Of a stretch of 64,000 bases of DNA, positions 27,597 through 36,101 are shown piece after piece. This DNA is from Maribacter antarcticus DSM 21422 (GTDB lineage: Bacteria > Bacteroidota > Bacteroidia > Flavobacteriales > Flavobacteriaceae). Each line of letters opens with the position of its first letter. The first letter of the stretch is position 1. The stretch spans positions 1-64,000 of the forward strand of contig NZ_JHZC01000008.1 of NCBI RefSeq assembly GCF_000621125.1, written 5' to 3'. Under the pieces are notes generated by a model that was given only the letters and a program-made list of their open reading frames with translations, was not told where the DNA came from and made no database searches. Both the position numbers and the translations under genes were made by a program.

Positions 27597-27713
27597 TATC
27601 TAACCTGTCAAATTTTGTGTTTCGGCTAAGCTTAGCAGAAAATAAAGTCGAATGACCTCATAACGAAGACGGTCTTCAACTGAGTTCCTGCTAATATCTT
27701 TTTTTATAGAGCT

Positions 27714-28286
27714 TTATTTAGTTAACAATTTTTCGATTACTCTAGGAAAATGTTGATACTCAAGTTCATGTACTTTTTTCGCTATTTGCTCAACCGAATC
27801 TTCCGGTAGCACAATTGTTTTGGTCTGATGAATAATTGCGCCTTCATCATAGTTTTGATTCACAAAGTGTATAGTAATTCCTGTTTCGTCATCCTTATTA
27901 GCTTTAACTGCTTTGTGAACGTTAATACCGTACATTCCTTTTCCGCCATAGTTTGGCAGTAGCGCTGGGTGTATGTTTATAATTTGTTTGGGAAAGGCAT
28001 CTACTAAGTTTTGTGGAATCTTCCAAAGAAAGCCCGCTAATATAATCAAGTCTGGTTCTAATGACTTTAGGATGTTTAGAACACAACTACTTTCAGAGAA
28101 GGCTTGTCTATTAAAGTACAATGCATTTATTTTTAGTCTATTACACCTATCTAAGACTTTAGCATCCCTCTTGTTAGTGAGTACAGCGGCGATGGTAATG
28201 TTTGGGTCGCGCTCAAAATACGTAGCTATATTTTCCACATTGGAACCGGAACCAGAGGCAAGTAATACAATTTGTTTGGGTTTCAA
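27714..28286 (-). CDS. purN: phosphoribosylglycinamide formyltransferase
   Basis: GAR transformylase, the third step of purine synthesis, using 10-formyl-tetrahydrofolate. The frame is open back to a TTG at 28334. The TTG at 28286 (MKPKQIVLLASGSGSN when read as start) gives the normal family N-terminus and about 190 residues, so I choose it; no ATG is in frame nearby. Family markers are ASGSGSN, GFLWKIP, the catalytic Asn/His in INIHPALLPNYGGKGMYG and the catalytic Asp in YDEGAIIHQ. It is divergent from acpP. Confidence 0.9.
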   Translation of the reverse strand: MKPKQIVLLASGSGSNVENIATYFERDPNITIAAVLTNKRDAKVLDRCNRLKINALYFNRQAFSESSCVLNILKSLEPDLIILAGFLWKIPQNLVDAFPKQIINIHPALLPNYGGKGMYGINVHKAVKANKDDETGITIHFVNQNYDEGAIIHQTKTIVLPEDSVEQIAKKVHELEYQHFPRVIEKLLTK

Positions 28287-28528
28287 AAGAAAAGGATTTA
28301 GTATAATGACATACAGTTTTTTAGCAATAGCCAAGCAAAAAGAACAGAGTAAAAGAATTGAGAACCCACCATTTAATTAGTAAATATCTGTTATTCAATT
28401 ATTTTTTTTAAAGCGCAAACCTTACCAAAACAAAATATTTAATACTGTAAAATTACCACTCTTGTATTTAATTTGATTAAATTCCCTCACATTTTAACGA
28501 CAAAAGGTGTTATTAAACCAAAGTTTTT

Positions 28529-28536
28529 TATTTTTG
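28529..28536 (+). promoter_or_regulatory. probable -7 box of acpP
   Basis: TATTTTTG fits TAnnTTTG and lies 33 nt before the acpP ATG at 28570. The -33 partner is not obvious. Confidence 0.45.
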
Positions 28537-28569
28537 CCATCAATTTAAATTTTTAAAACCAATATTATT

Positions 28570-28803
28570 ATGTCAGACATTGCATCAAGAGTTAAAGCTA
28601 TCATCGTTGATAAGTTAGGAGTTGATGAAAACGAAGTGGTAACTGAAGCTAGCTTTACTAACGATTTAGGGGCAGATTCTTTGGATACTGTTGAGTTAAT
28701 CATGGAGTTCGAAAAGGAATTTGATATTCAAATCCCAGATGATCAAGCTGAGAACATCGCGACAGTTGGCCAAGCAATTAGCTATATAGAAGAAGCGAAG
28801 TAA
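28570..28803 (+). CDS. acpP: acyl carrier protein
   Basis: A 77-residue acidic protein carrying growing acyl chains in fatty acid synthesis. The phosphopantetheine attachment site is Ser37 in [10 protein letters not shown]. The second helix [14 protein letters not shown] and the C-terminal helix [12 protein letters not shown] are typical. It is followed by fabF and rnc on the same strand, the usual order in many bacteria. A hairpin between acpP and fabF probably allows much higher expression of acpP. Confidence 0.98.
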   Translation: MSDIASRVKAIIVDKLGVDENEVVTEASFTNDLGADSLDTVELIMEFEKEFDIQIPDDQAENIATVGQAISYIEEAK

Positions 28804-28829
28804 TTTATGATTTCTCTTAGATAGAATTT

Positions 28830-28873
28830 AAAATTATCCATGTGGTAAATGCTCCGCATGGATAATTTTTTTT
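28830..28873 (+). terminator. partial terminator/attenuator between acpP and fabF
   Basis: ATTATCCATG (28833-28842) pairs with CATGGATAAT (28857-28866) and is followed by a T-run. It would stop a fraction of transcripts after the short, abundantly needed acpP message. Confidence 0.8.
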
Positions 28874-28913
28874 AATTTACATTGATTTATAGTTTAAACA
28901 AAAATAAAGTTCA

Positions 28914-30164
28914 ATGCAATTAAAGCGAGTTGTGGTTACCGGATTAGGGGCACTTACCCCAATTGGTAATAATATTGAGGAGTATTGGAACGGTCTTGTG
29001 AGCGGTAAAAGTGGCTCTGCTCCTATTACACATTATGATGCCGAAAAATTCAAGGTTAAATTTGCCTGTGAACTCAAAAATTACAATATAGAGGACCATT
29101 TTGAAAGAAAGGAAGGTCGTAAGCTGGATAAGTTTGCGCAATATGCCCTTATTTCTTCTGATGAGGCCATCTTAGATTCCAAACTGGATTTGGATAAAAT
29201 TGATAAATTTCGAGTTGGGGTTATTTGGGGCGCTGGTATAGGCGGACTCGAAACTTTTCAGAACGAGGTGTTGAATTTTGCAGCTGGTGATGGTACACCA
29301 CGTTTTAATCCGTTCTTTATTCCTAAAATGATAGCGGATATCGCACCAGGTAATATTTCTATAAAACATGGTTTCATGGGGCCTAACTATACTACGGTGT
29401 CTGCCTGTGCATCTGCGGCAAATGCTATGATAGATGCACTTAACTACATACGTTTAGGACATTGCGATGTCATTGTTACCGGCGGTAGCGAAGCAGCAGT
29501 GACGATTGCAGGTATGGGCGGCTTTGGAGCAATGCACGCTTTATCTACCAGAAATGATAGTCCAGAAACGGCTTCGAGACCATTTGATGCTACTAGAGAC
29601 GGCTTTGTACTTGGTGAAGGAGCTGGAGCATTGATTCTTGAAGAATACGAACATGCAAAGGCAAGGGGAGCAAAAATATATGCCGAGGTGGCTGGTGGTG
29701 GCCTTTCAAGTGACGCATATCACATGACAGCCCCCCATCCAGACGGTATTGGCGTGGTTAGAGTAATGCAGAATTGTTTGCGAGACGCCGGAATGGAAAT
29801 AGAAGATGTTGATGCCATAAACACACATGGTACGTCTACCCTTTTGGGAGATGTAGCAGAATTGAAAGCTATTTCAGAAGTTTTTGGGGAACACGCCAAG
29901 AACATAAATATAAATTCTACAAAATCCATGACAGGACATTTATTAGGAGCCGCAGGAGCCATTGAGGCCATTGCGTCGATATTGTCTATGGAACATGGTA
30001 TTGTGCCCCCTACGATTAATCACACCACGGTAGATGAAAATATTGATCCTAGTCTAAACCTAACCTTAAACAAGGCACAAAAAAGAGAGATTAACGTTGC
30101 GATGAGTAATACCTTTGGTTTTGGAGGACATAATGCTTGTGTCGTCTTTAAGAAACTAAAGTAA
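28914..30164 (+). CDS. fabF: beta-ketoacyl-ACP synthase II
   Basis: A 416-residue condensing enzyme that elongates acyl-ACP with malonyl-ACP. The nucleophile Cys is in VSACASAANAM (about residue 165), and the two catalytic His residues are in NTHGTSTLLGD (about 305) and MTGHLLGAAGAIEA (about 342). The C-terminal SNTFGFGGHNAC motif is intact. Length is normal. It starts 110 nt after acpP and ends 8 nt before rnc. Confidence 0.97.
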   Translation: MQLKRVVVTGLGALTPIGNNIEEYWNGLVSGKSGSAPITHYDAEKFKVKFACELKNYNIEDHFERKEGRKLDKFAQYALISSDEAILDSKLDLDKIDKFRVGVIWGAGIGGLETFQNEVLNFAAGDGTPRFNPFFIPKMIADIAPGNISIKHGFMGPNYTTVSACASAANAMIDALNYIRLGHCDVIVTGGSEAAVTIAGMGGFGAMHALSTRNDSPETASRPFDATRDGFVLGEGAGALILEEYEHAKARGAKIYAEVAGGGLSSDAYHMTAPHPDGIGVVRVMQNCLRDAGMEIEDVDAINTHGTSTLLGDVAELKAISEVFGEHAKNININSTKSMTGHLLGAAGAIEAIASILSMEHGIVPPTINHTTVDENIDPSLNLTLNKAQKREINVAMSNTFGFGGHNACVVFKKLK

Positions 30165-30172
30165 AACAGGTA

Positions 30173-30907
30173 ATGGAATTCCCTAAAAATATATTCACTT
30201 CCCATCCGAAAGAGGATGGGGGTTTTTTTTTAGGAATTACCCGAATACTTAGTTTTAAGCCTAAAAACTTAGAATATTACAAAAAAGCCTTTCTTCATAG
30301 GTCTATGAACAAAAGGGATGAGGAGGGCAACCCTATGAATTATGAGCGCTTGGAGTTTTTAGGCGACTCTATGTTAGGCACCATTATTTCCAAACACCTA
30401 TATAGCGAAGTGCCTAACGGTGACGAAGGCTATCTCACAAAAATGCGTTCCAAAGTAGTAAGTAGAGAACATTTAAACGAGCTAGGGAAAGACCTAAAAT
30501 TGATTGAATTAGTTGAGAGTAGGATTCCTAAATCTCATTTTGGGGAGAACATCCATGGTAACGTATTTGAAGCTTTGGTAGGAGCCATATACTTGGACAG
30601 GGGCTATCCATACTGCGAGAAATTTATAAAAAAAAGAGTCATTGAGCCTTATGTAGATATAGAACAGTTAGAAGGCAGGGTTATCAGTTATAAAAGTTTG
30701 GTTATAGAATGGTGCCAAAAACAAAAAAAGACTTTTAAATACAATGTTTACGAAGATACAGGTAACGATTCATTGAAACATTTTGCAGTTAAATTATCAA
30801 TAGGTGGTGACGTTGTGGCAAAAGCAAGGGCTACATCTAAAAAGAAGGCAGAAGAACGTGCTTCTAAAAGGGCTTTTTTTGCACTTCAAGACAAGATGAA
30901 GAAGTAA
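30173..30907 (+). CDS. rnc: ribonuclease III
   Basis: A 244-residue double-strand-specific RNase for rRNA and mRNA processing. The RNase III signature ERLEFLGDSMLGTII lies near 57-71, and the second acidic cluster is in GNVFEALVGAIYLDRG. The C-terminal double-stranded RNA-binding domain (about 170-240) has SYKSLVIEWCQKQKK and KKKAEERASKRAFF. It is the last gene of the acpP-fabF-rnc cluster and begins 8 nt after fabF. Whether the RNAs predicted at 22.4-23.8 kb are substrates is untested. Confidence 0.96.
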   Translation: MEFPKNIFTSHPKEDGGFFLGITRILSFKPKNLEYYKKAFLHRSMNKRDEEGNPMNYERLEFLGDSMLGTIISKHLYSEVPNGDEGYLTKMRSKVVSREHLNELGKDLKLIELVESRIPKSHFGENIHGNVFEALVGAIYLDRGYPYCEKFIKKRVIEPYVDIEQLEGRVISYKSLVIEWCQKQKKTFKYNVYEDTGNDSLKHFAVKLSIGGDVVAKARATSKKKAEERASKRAFFALQDKMKK

Positions 30908-31020
30908 ATACTTCTCTTATAACAATATGCTAACGTTTTCGTAAACTATAATACCTCTTTAGGGCTTTTGTTTTTAGGCTTTATTGGTGAATAGTTCTAT
31001 ATTTACGTCTTGTTTTAACT

Positions 31021-31485
31021 ATGGCAGCAGTCTACAAAATAAACGAAGATTTTTATGATGATTCATTTCTTTTGATTGCAATTCATAGCGCCATGGAGGA
31101 TTATGCGATTGTATATCATCTAAACCAAGCCCTTAAAGCAAAGTTTAAAAGGTCCAATAACGATTTTGACCTATCGGAAAAAAGTTCCTTTCCCTGGTTT
31201 GATTGGGTAGATCAATTCCATGACAGGTATTGGGTTCTTATTGCAAATCATAGCACAAAACAAGAGTTACTAGTAAATAATGACTTATTTCAGAACGAAA
31301 CAACTTATAATAGACCTCGCTTGGTCCCAGAATATAAGGAGGTAGATTATTTTCTAAAAATAGAGGAGGAAGAAGGTCTGAAAAGTGATGTAATAGTGAA
31401 AATTCTAACGAAAATGCCAAAGGTAATTACGGCTTATTCGGTAGAAACAGATAAATTAAAATCAAAGAAAAACTTAATATTCTAA
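31021..31485 (+). CDS. IPExxxVDY-family protein
   Basis: A 154-residue protein of the Bacteroidota IPExxxVDY family. The namesake motif appears as VPEYKEVDYFLKIEEEE near residues 101-117. It has no signal peptide or membrane helix. Its position 2 nt before pyk is characteristic of the family, so the two are translated from one message. The molecular function is unknown. The motif has Val in place of the first Ile. Confidence 0.88.
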   Translation: MAAVYKINEDFYDDSFLLIAIHSAMEDYAIVYHLNQALKAKFKRSNNDFDLSEKSSFPWFDWVDQFHDRYWVLIANHSTKQELLVNNDLFQNETTYNRPRLVPEYKEVDYFLKIEEEEGLKSDVIVKILTKMPKVITAYSVETDKLKSKKNLIF

Positions 31486-31487
31486 GT

Positions 31488-32930
31488 ATGCCAACTAATA
31501 AAAAAACAAAAATAGTAGCCACTTTAGGGCCGGCCACAAGTAAAAAAGAGGTGCTTAGAAGCATGATGTTAGCTGGAGTGGATGTCTTCAGAATCAACTT
31601 TTCACATGCAGACTATGCAGACGTAAAGGAGCGCGTTGCAATGATTCGTGAGTTGAATGAAGAATTGGAAATGAACACCTCTATACTTGCAGATTTACAG
31701 GGACCTAAGTTACGTGTAGGCGTTATGGCAGGTGAAGTTGTAGTAAGCCCTGGAGATGAGATTACTTTCGTTACGGGTAAGCCTTTTGAGGGCAATGCGG
31801 AGCGAGTGTATATGAACTACAAGCAGTTTCCTAGGGATGTTAAACCTGGGGAACGTATCCTTTTGGATGACGGAAAATTAATGTTCGAGGTCGTTGCTAC
31901 CAATGGTGAGACTGAGGTTAAGGCAAAAGTGATACAAGGAGGCCCCTTAAAATCCAAGAAAGGTGTAAACCTTCCCAATACCAATATATCGCTTCCTGCA
32001 CTTACAGAAAAAGATATTAAAGATGCGGAATTTGCAGTTTCGCTTGAGGTAGATTGGATTGCGCTTTCCTTTGTGCGATTTGCTCAAGACCTTATCGATT
32101 TACAAAATATTATCAGTAAACATTCCAAGCATAAAATTCCGATTATAGCAAAAATCGAAAAGCCAGAAGCAGTTGAGAATATAGATAAAATCGTTGCTTA
32201 TTGTGACGGTTTAATGGTTGCACGTGGAGATTTGGGTGTTGAGGTTCCTGCACATGAAGTTCCATTGATTCAAAAGCAACTAGTGTTGCGAGCCAAAAAG
32301 GCAAGAATACCAGTAATCATTGCTACCCAAATGATGGAGACCATGATTACCAGTCTTACGCCAACAAGGGCAGAGGTAAACGATGTAGCCAACTCAGTAA
32401 TGGACGGTGCTGATGCTGTAATGCTTTCCGGAGAAACATCCGTAGGTAATTATCCAGTGGAGGTTATCGAAAAGATGACTAGTATTTTAAGAAGCGTAGA
32501 GGGTAGTGAATTGATAAAAGTTCCTCACGAACCTCCGCATATTAGAACCAAACGTTTTATCACAAAATCTGTTTGTTACCACGCTGCGTTAATGGCAAAC
32601 GAGATAAAAGCGAAAGCCATCTCTACGTTGACTAATAGTGGATATACAGCCTTTCAAATATCTGCTTGGAGACCAAGTGCACATATATTGGTTTTTACCT
32701 CTAACAAACGTATACTTACGCAACTGAATTTATTATGGGGCGTAAAGGCATTCTATTATGACAAGTATGTTTCTACTGATGAAACTATAGATGATGTAAA
32801 TAAATTGGCCTGCAAAAAAGGGTTTTTGGAAGTTGGGGATATGCTCGTTAGTTTGGCTGCTATGCCCATGAAGGATAAGGGTATGGTAAATACTTTACGT
32901 GTCACCGAAATAGAAAGTTGTAATTTTTAA
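31488..32930 (+). CDS. pyk: pyruvate kinase
   Basis: A 480-residue glycolytic enzyme converting phosphoenolpyruvate and ADP to pyruvate and ATP. N-terminal TKIVATLGPATSKKE, the DLQGPKLRVG site, the active-site Lys in PIIAKIEKPEAVENI, GLMVARGDLGVEVP, and AVMLSGETSVGNYPVE are all intact. The C-terminal allosteric domain (about 345-480) is shorter and ends VTEIESCNF. It is cotranscribed with the IPExxxVDY gene and is followed by a large bidirectional terminator. Confidence 0.97.
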   Translation: MPTNKKTKIVATLGPATSKKEVLRSMMLAGVDVFRINFSHADYADVKERVAMIRELNEELEMNTSILADLQGPKLRVGVMAGEVVVSPGDEITFVTGKPFEGNAERVYMNYKQFPRDVKPGERILLDDGKLMFEVVATNGETEVKAKVIQGGPLKSKKGVNLPNTNISLPALTEKDIKDAEFAVSLEVDWIALSFVRFAQDLIDLQNIISKHSKHKIPIIAKIEKPEAVENIDKIVAYCDGLMVARGDLGVEVPAHEVPLIQKQLVLRAKKARIPVIIATQMMETMITSLTPTRAEVNDVANSVMDGADAVMLSGETSVGNYPVEVIEKMTSILRSVEGSELIKVPHEPPHIRTKRFITKSVCYHAALMANEIKAKAISTLTNSGYTAFQISAWRPSAHILVFTSNKRILTQLNLLWGVKAFYYDKYVSTDETIDDVNKLACKKGFLEVGDMLVSLAAMPMKDKGMVNTLRVTEIESCNF

Positions 32931-32937
32931 TCCCATA

Positions 32938-32990
32938 GTTAGATAAAATAGAAAAACCCGCATATTGCGGGTTTTTCTATTTTATCTAAC
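32938..32990. terminator. perfect 25-bp-arm bidirectional terminator after pyk
   Basis: Bases 32938-32962 and 32966-32990 are exact reverse complements around the 3-nt loop TAT. The G+C core (CCCGCA/TGCGGG) is flanked by A- and T-runs, giving a terminator in both directions between the convergent pyk and PAS genes. Confidence 0.92.
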
Positions 32991-32999
32991 TTATGAGCA

Positions 33000-33521
33000 C
33001 TACGCCACTTCGCGTTCAAAGGCTATGAAATTAATTAGCTTACCTTTTTTGTCGAATATCGGTTGGCCATGAATCCAACAGTTATACGTTGAACCATCCT
33101 GCTTGTAATTAGTTACTATCGTTTCAAATGATTTTTCTTCTTTAATAGCTGTGGAGATGAGTTTTAACGATTTTTTACAAGTTTTTTCACCTTGGAACAT
33201 TTTTGGTTTATTGCCTATAATCTGTTCTGGTCTGTAACCGTTCATTTGCCAAATATTATTTGTAGCGTAAACGATATTAAGTTTAGCATCTGTAACTACT
33301 ATTATATGTTCCTTTTCCTGCAGCTCCTGTTCGAATATATTATTGTCGAATTCCCACGAATTTTCCTTTGCAAGTTTAGAAAGAAAGGTTATATCATTGG
33401 ATGCATCGCAGACTTTGTCAAAATTAACAGCATAAAAATCCCAGGAAGATACGGGTAGTTGAGTAATTTTTAATTTTTTGTAAAACTTTCGTACGGCATC
33501 ATCGTAGTCTTTAATATCCAT
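33000..33521 (-). CDS. PAS-domain protein, LOV-like but without the photoactive Cys
   Basis: A 173-residue soluble protein. The C-terminal two-thirds (about 65-172) is a PAS domain: IIVVTDAKLNIVYATNNIW, then MNGYRPEQIIGNKPKMFQGE, then KQDGSTYNCWIHGQPIFDKK and NFIAFEREV. The spacing resembles LOV/short PAS sensors, in which the loop reads GRNCRFLQG. Here it is GNKPKMFQG, so the flavin-binding cysteine is absent. No output domain follows, so it would act through protein contacts. It is a single gene, convergent with pyk. Confidence 0.82.
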   Translation of the reverse strand: MDIKDYDDAVRKFYKKLKITQLPVSSWDFYAVNFDKVCDASNDITFLSKLAKENSWEFDNNIFEQELQEKEHIIVVTDAKLNIVYATNNIWQMNGYRPEQIIGNKPKMFQGEKTCKKSLKLISTAIKEEKSFETIVTNYKQDGSTYNCWIHGQPIFDKKGKLINFIAFEREVA

Positions 33522-33932
33522 AAGCTTTAAGCGGTATCAAATTCTTTTTCATAATAAATAACAATAAAGTTATAAAAACTAGTGATGTGTATCAAATTAA
33601 TAGGAAGGATTAACAGTCTTGTTTAATGCTTCATAGGACTTAATTTCCTATAATAATATAAAGGGTAAACAAAAACCCAAACTAAAGCTATGAATAAAAG
33701 CCCTAATTCATCCCTTTTGGTATGTATCATGAAAGTAAACTAGCTTCACTTTTCGGTCTTATTTAAGGAAGTGGAAACAGGTTAAAATCTTTTATCCATT
33801 AACTCAGATAGTATTTACACACTATAAAAGAGATGCAAAGTCATCTGTAATCTTTTGACTACAATCAAAAAGATTTTATTAATACTCAAGCTAGGAAAGT
33901 TGCTCAACCTTAATAGGAATATGCCTCATTTA
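33522..33932. other. about 410-nt stretch without a gene
   Basis: AT-rich DNA between the PAS gene start and the dinB stop. I see no reading frame with recognisable content, no tRNA-like fold and no strong hairpin. Confidence 0.5.
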
Positions 33933-35036
33933 TTAAAAGTCGAATTTTAATTGAACCAAGATAGCTTCTTGCGCTGTCTTTGTCTTTTCTTTTTTAGCCG
34001 TGTTTAAATTAGCCAATGAAATACCCAATAAGCGCACGGAATTTTGAAGTTCTTCTTGGTACAATAATTCCTTGGCCGTTTCTAGAATAAGATCTTTATC
34101 CGAGATGAAATAGGTCAAGGTCTTGCTTCGAGTATTCAGTGTAAAATCACTATACTTTATTTTTAGTGTAATGGTCTTCCCAGCGATATCCGATTTCTTT
34201 AAGCGTCGATCTAGTTCCGTTGCTATCTGGTCTAAGCGTTCCAACATAAAAATCTCACTACTAAGATTCTCGTTAAAAGTACGTTCAGCACCAACAGATT
34301 TTGGTATTCGATGAGGCTTTACTTCGCTTGTGTGAATGCCTCTTACCACGTTAAAATAGTAGTGGCCGCTCTTTCCAAAGTGTTCTCCTAAGAAATCGGC
34401 TGATTTTGTTTTCAAATCCTTTCCAGTAAAAATACCGAGTTGGTACATCTTGGCAGCAGTAACTTTCCCAACGCCATAGAATTTTCTAATTTCTAAATCG
34501 GCTAAAAATTGGAGTACCTCCTCTGGATTAACTGTTTTTTGTCCGTTGGGTTTGTTGATATCGCTTGCAACTTTGGCGATAAATTTATTTATGGAAATAC
34601 CGGCAGATGCATTTAGACCAGTTTCCTCTAAAATTCGTTGCCGAATTTCCTTAGCTATTAACGTTGCAGAAGGGTTACCCTTTTTATTTGTGCTTACGTC
34701 TAAATATGCTTCGTCTAAGGACAAGGGTTCCACTAAATCGGTATATTCAAAGAAAACGGAGCGTATTTTTTGTGAGATTTCTTTATACCTATCAAATCGT
34801 GCTTTTACAAAAATAAGTTCTGGGCAATTCCGTTTGGCTAAAACACTGCTCATGGCACTACGCACACCAAATTTCCGTGCTTCGTAACTTGCGGCGGCAA
34901 CAACACCACGCTGGGAACTTCCGCCTACCGCAATTGGTTTCCCTCTAAGTTTAGGATTGTCCAACTGCTCTACGGAGGCATAAAAGGCATCCATGTCTAC
35001 ATGAATTATTTTTCGCAAGGGAAAATTGGATTCCAT
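33933..35036 (-). CDS. dinB: DNA polymerase IV (Y-family)
   Basis: A 367-residue translesion polymerase. Catalytic carboxylates are D14 and D16 in HVDMDAFYASVEQ, plus the Asp/Glu pair in LSLDEAYLDVS near 108. A fingers/palm motif with VVAAASYEARKFGVRSAMS is near 45-63. A helix-hairpin-helix (FYGVGKVTAAKMYQLGIFTG) and a little-finger domain with PHRIPKSVGAERTF follow. It inserts nucleotides opposite damaged bases without proofreading. The C-terminus (VQLKFDF) resembles a beta-clamp-binding peptide (QLxLF-like). The CYTH gene lies divergently 36 nt away. Confidence 0.96.
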   Translation of the reverse strand: MESNFPLRKIIHVDMDAFYASVEQLDNPKLRGKPIAVGGSSQRGVVAAASYEARKFGVRSAMSSVLAKRNCPELIFVKARFDRYKEISQKIRSVFFEYTDLVEPLSLDEAYLDVSTNKKGNPSATLIAKEIRQRILEETGLNASAGISINKFIAKVASDINKPNGQKTVNPEEVLQFLADLEIRKFYGVGKVTAAKMYQLGIFTGKDLKTKSADFLGEHFGKSGHYYFNVVRGIHTSEVKPHRIPKSVGAERTFNENLSSEIFMLERLDQIATELDRRLKKSDIAGKTITLKIKYSDFTLNTRSKTLTYFISDKDLILETAKELLYQEELQNSVRLLGISLANLNTAKKEKTKTAQEAILVQLKFDF

Positions 35037-35072
35037 ATCGTAAATTTATAACAACTAAACCTAGTTTACAGA

Positions 35073-35555
35073 ATGATTGAAATCGAACGTAAATTTTTAA
35101 CATTATCTAACCAATTTAAGGCGGATGCTACCGGTAAGACCAGGATCGTGCAAGGATTTTTAAACACGAGTCCAGATAGAACGGTGCGGATTCGTATAAG
35201 AGGTGAAAAAGGATTTATTACGGTAAAAGGAAAATCCAATCTTGCAGGTACTTCTAGATTTGAATGGGAAAAGGAAATCCCTGTACCAGAGGCCGAAGCC
35301 TTGCTTAAACTTTGTGAAAAAGGGATTTTGGAGAAAATCAGATTTGAGATTCTCTGTGGCAATCATATTTTTGAAGTGGATGAGTTTCAGGGATTGAATT
35401 CGGGTTTGACGGTAGCAGAAGTTGAACTAAGTTCGGAACAAGAAGTATTTCAAAAGCCCGGATGGCTAGGAGAGGAAGTAACTGGGCAAATCAAGTATTA
35501 CAACTCTCAGTTAAGCCACACACCCTATACTACTTGGAAGACTATTTTGTTATAA
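35073..35555 (+). CDS. CYTH-domain protein (triphosphate tunnel enzyme family)
   Basis: A 160-residue CYTH protein. The family-defining ExExK is EIERK at residues 3-7. Basic and acidic tunnel residues follow in VRIRIRGEKGFITVKGK, FEWEKEIP and VAEVELSSE. Bacterial members typically hydrolyse inorganic triphosphate; adenylate cyclase activity is less likely for this short form. Its 3' end overlaps the convergent lipoprotein relic by 14 nt. Confidence 0.92.
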   Translation: MIEIERKFLTLSNQFKADATGKTRIVQGFLNTSPDRTVRIRIRGEKGFITVKGKSNLAGTSRFEWEKEIPVPEAEALLKLCEKGILEKIRFEILCGNHIFEVDEFQGLNSGLTVAEVELSSEQEVFQKPGWLGEEVTGQIKYYNSQLSHTPYTTWKTILL

Positions 35556-36001
35556 TTATTTTTTTCGGTACCGAGTCTGAGCTAATTATTGCTATGGGAG
35601 TTCCATTATACGTAGCAATCTCTAGAATATATGCTGGTCTGCAGCATTCCCTTCCTAGACTATTTTTTTTGAAGTTCAACACCAAGGTATCTGTTTCGAA
35701 CGTATTTAATATTACGTGGTAGGCAATGGTCCCTGTAACACCAGAAATAGCTATTGTTCCTACTCGTATCTGTACCGTTACCAGGGTCATTTACCTGTGT
35801 CTCACCGGTGAAAACCTTTATAGTTTCTAAACTATAGCTTTCGTTTGTTATAAGGTTCTCACCTTCTGCATTTACCAGCTCTATACTTAGTGTTTGTCCA
35901 GCGCAAGATACTATGGTGCAATCGTCCTGTTCTTCAGTTTTTTCATTACAACTCGCAAGAAATAATAACGAAAACAATATTAATAATTGGCTTACCCTCA
36001 T
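35542..36001 (-). pseudogene. small lipoprotein gene interrupted by a frameshift
   Basis: The N-terminal part (36001 down to about 35780) encodes MRVSQLLILFSLLFLASC, a lipobox signal with Cys18, then an acidic Cys-containing segment (DDCTIVSCAGQTLSIELVN) and a beta-rich domain to TQVNDPGNGTDT. The protein-like sequence then continues in another frame: VGTIAISGVTGTIAYHVILN and CCRPAYILEIATYNGTPI, to a stop at 35542. A single indel near 35770-35790 explains this. It may be a true pseudogene or a sequencing error. It resembles small secreted lipoproteins common in Flavobacteriaceae, with no known function. Confidence 0.7.
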
Positions 36002-36101
36002 GTAGTTTAGATGTAATTTTTACGAAAGGGTGCACAGAAAATAAGAATCCTAGATAACTGTATCAGCTTGATAGTAGAATGAAACAATGATTTTTGGTTG
36101 T

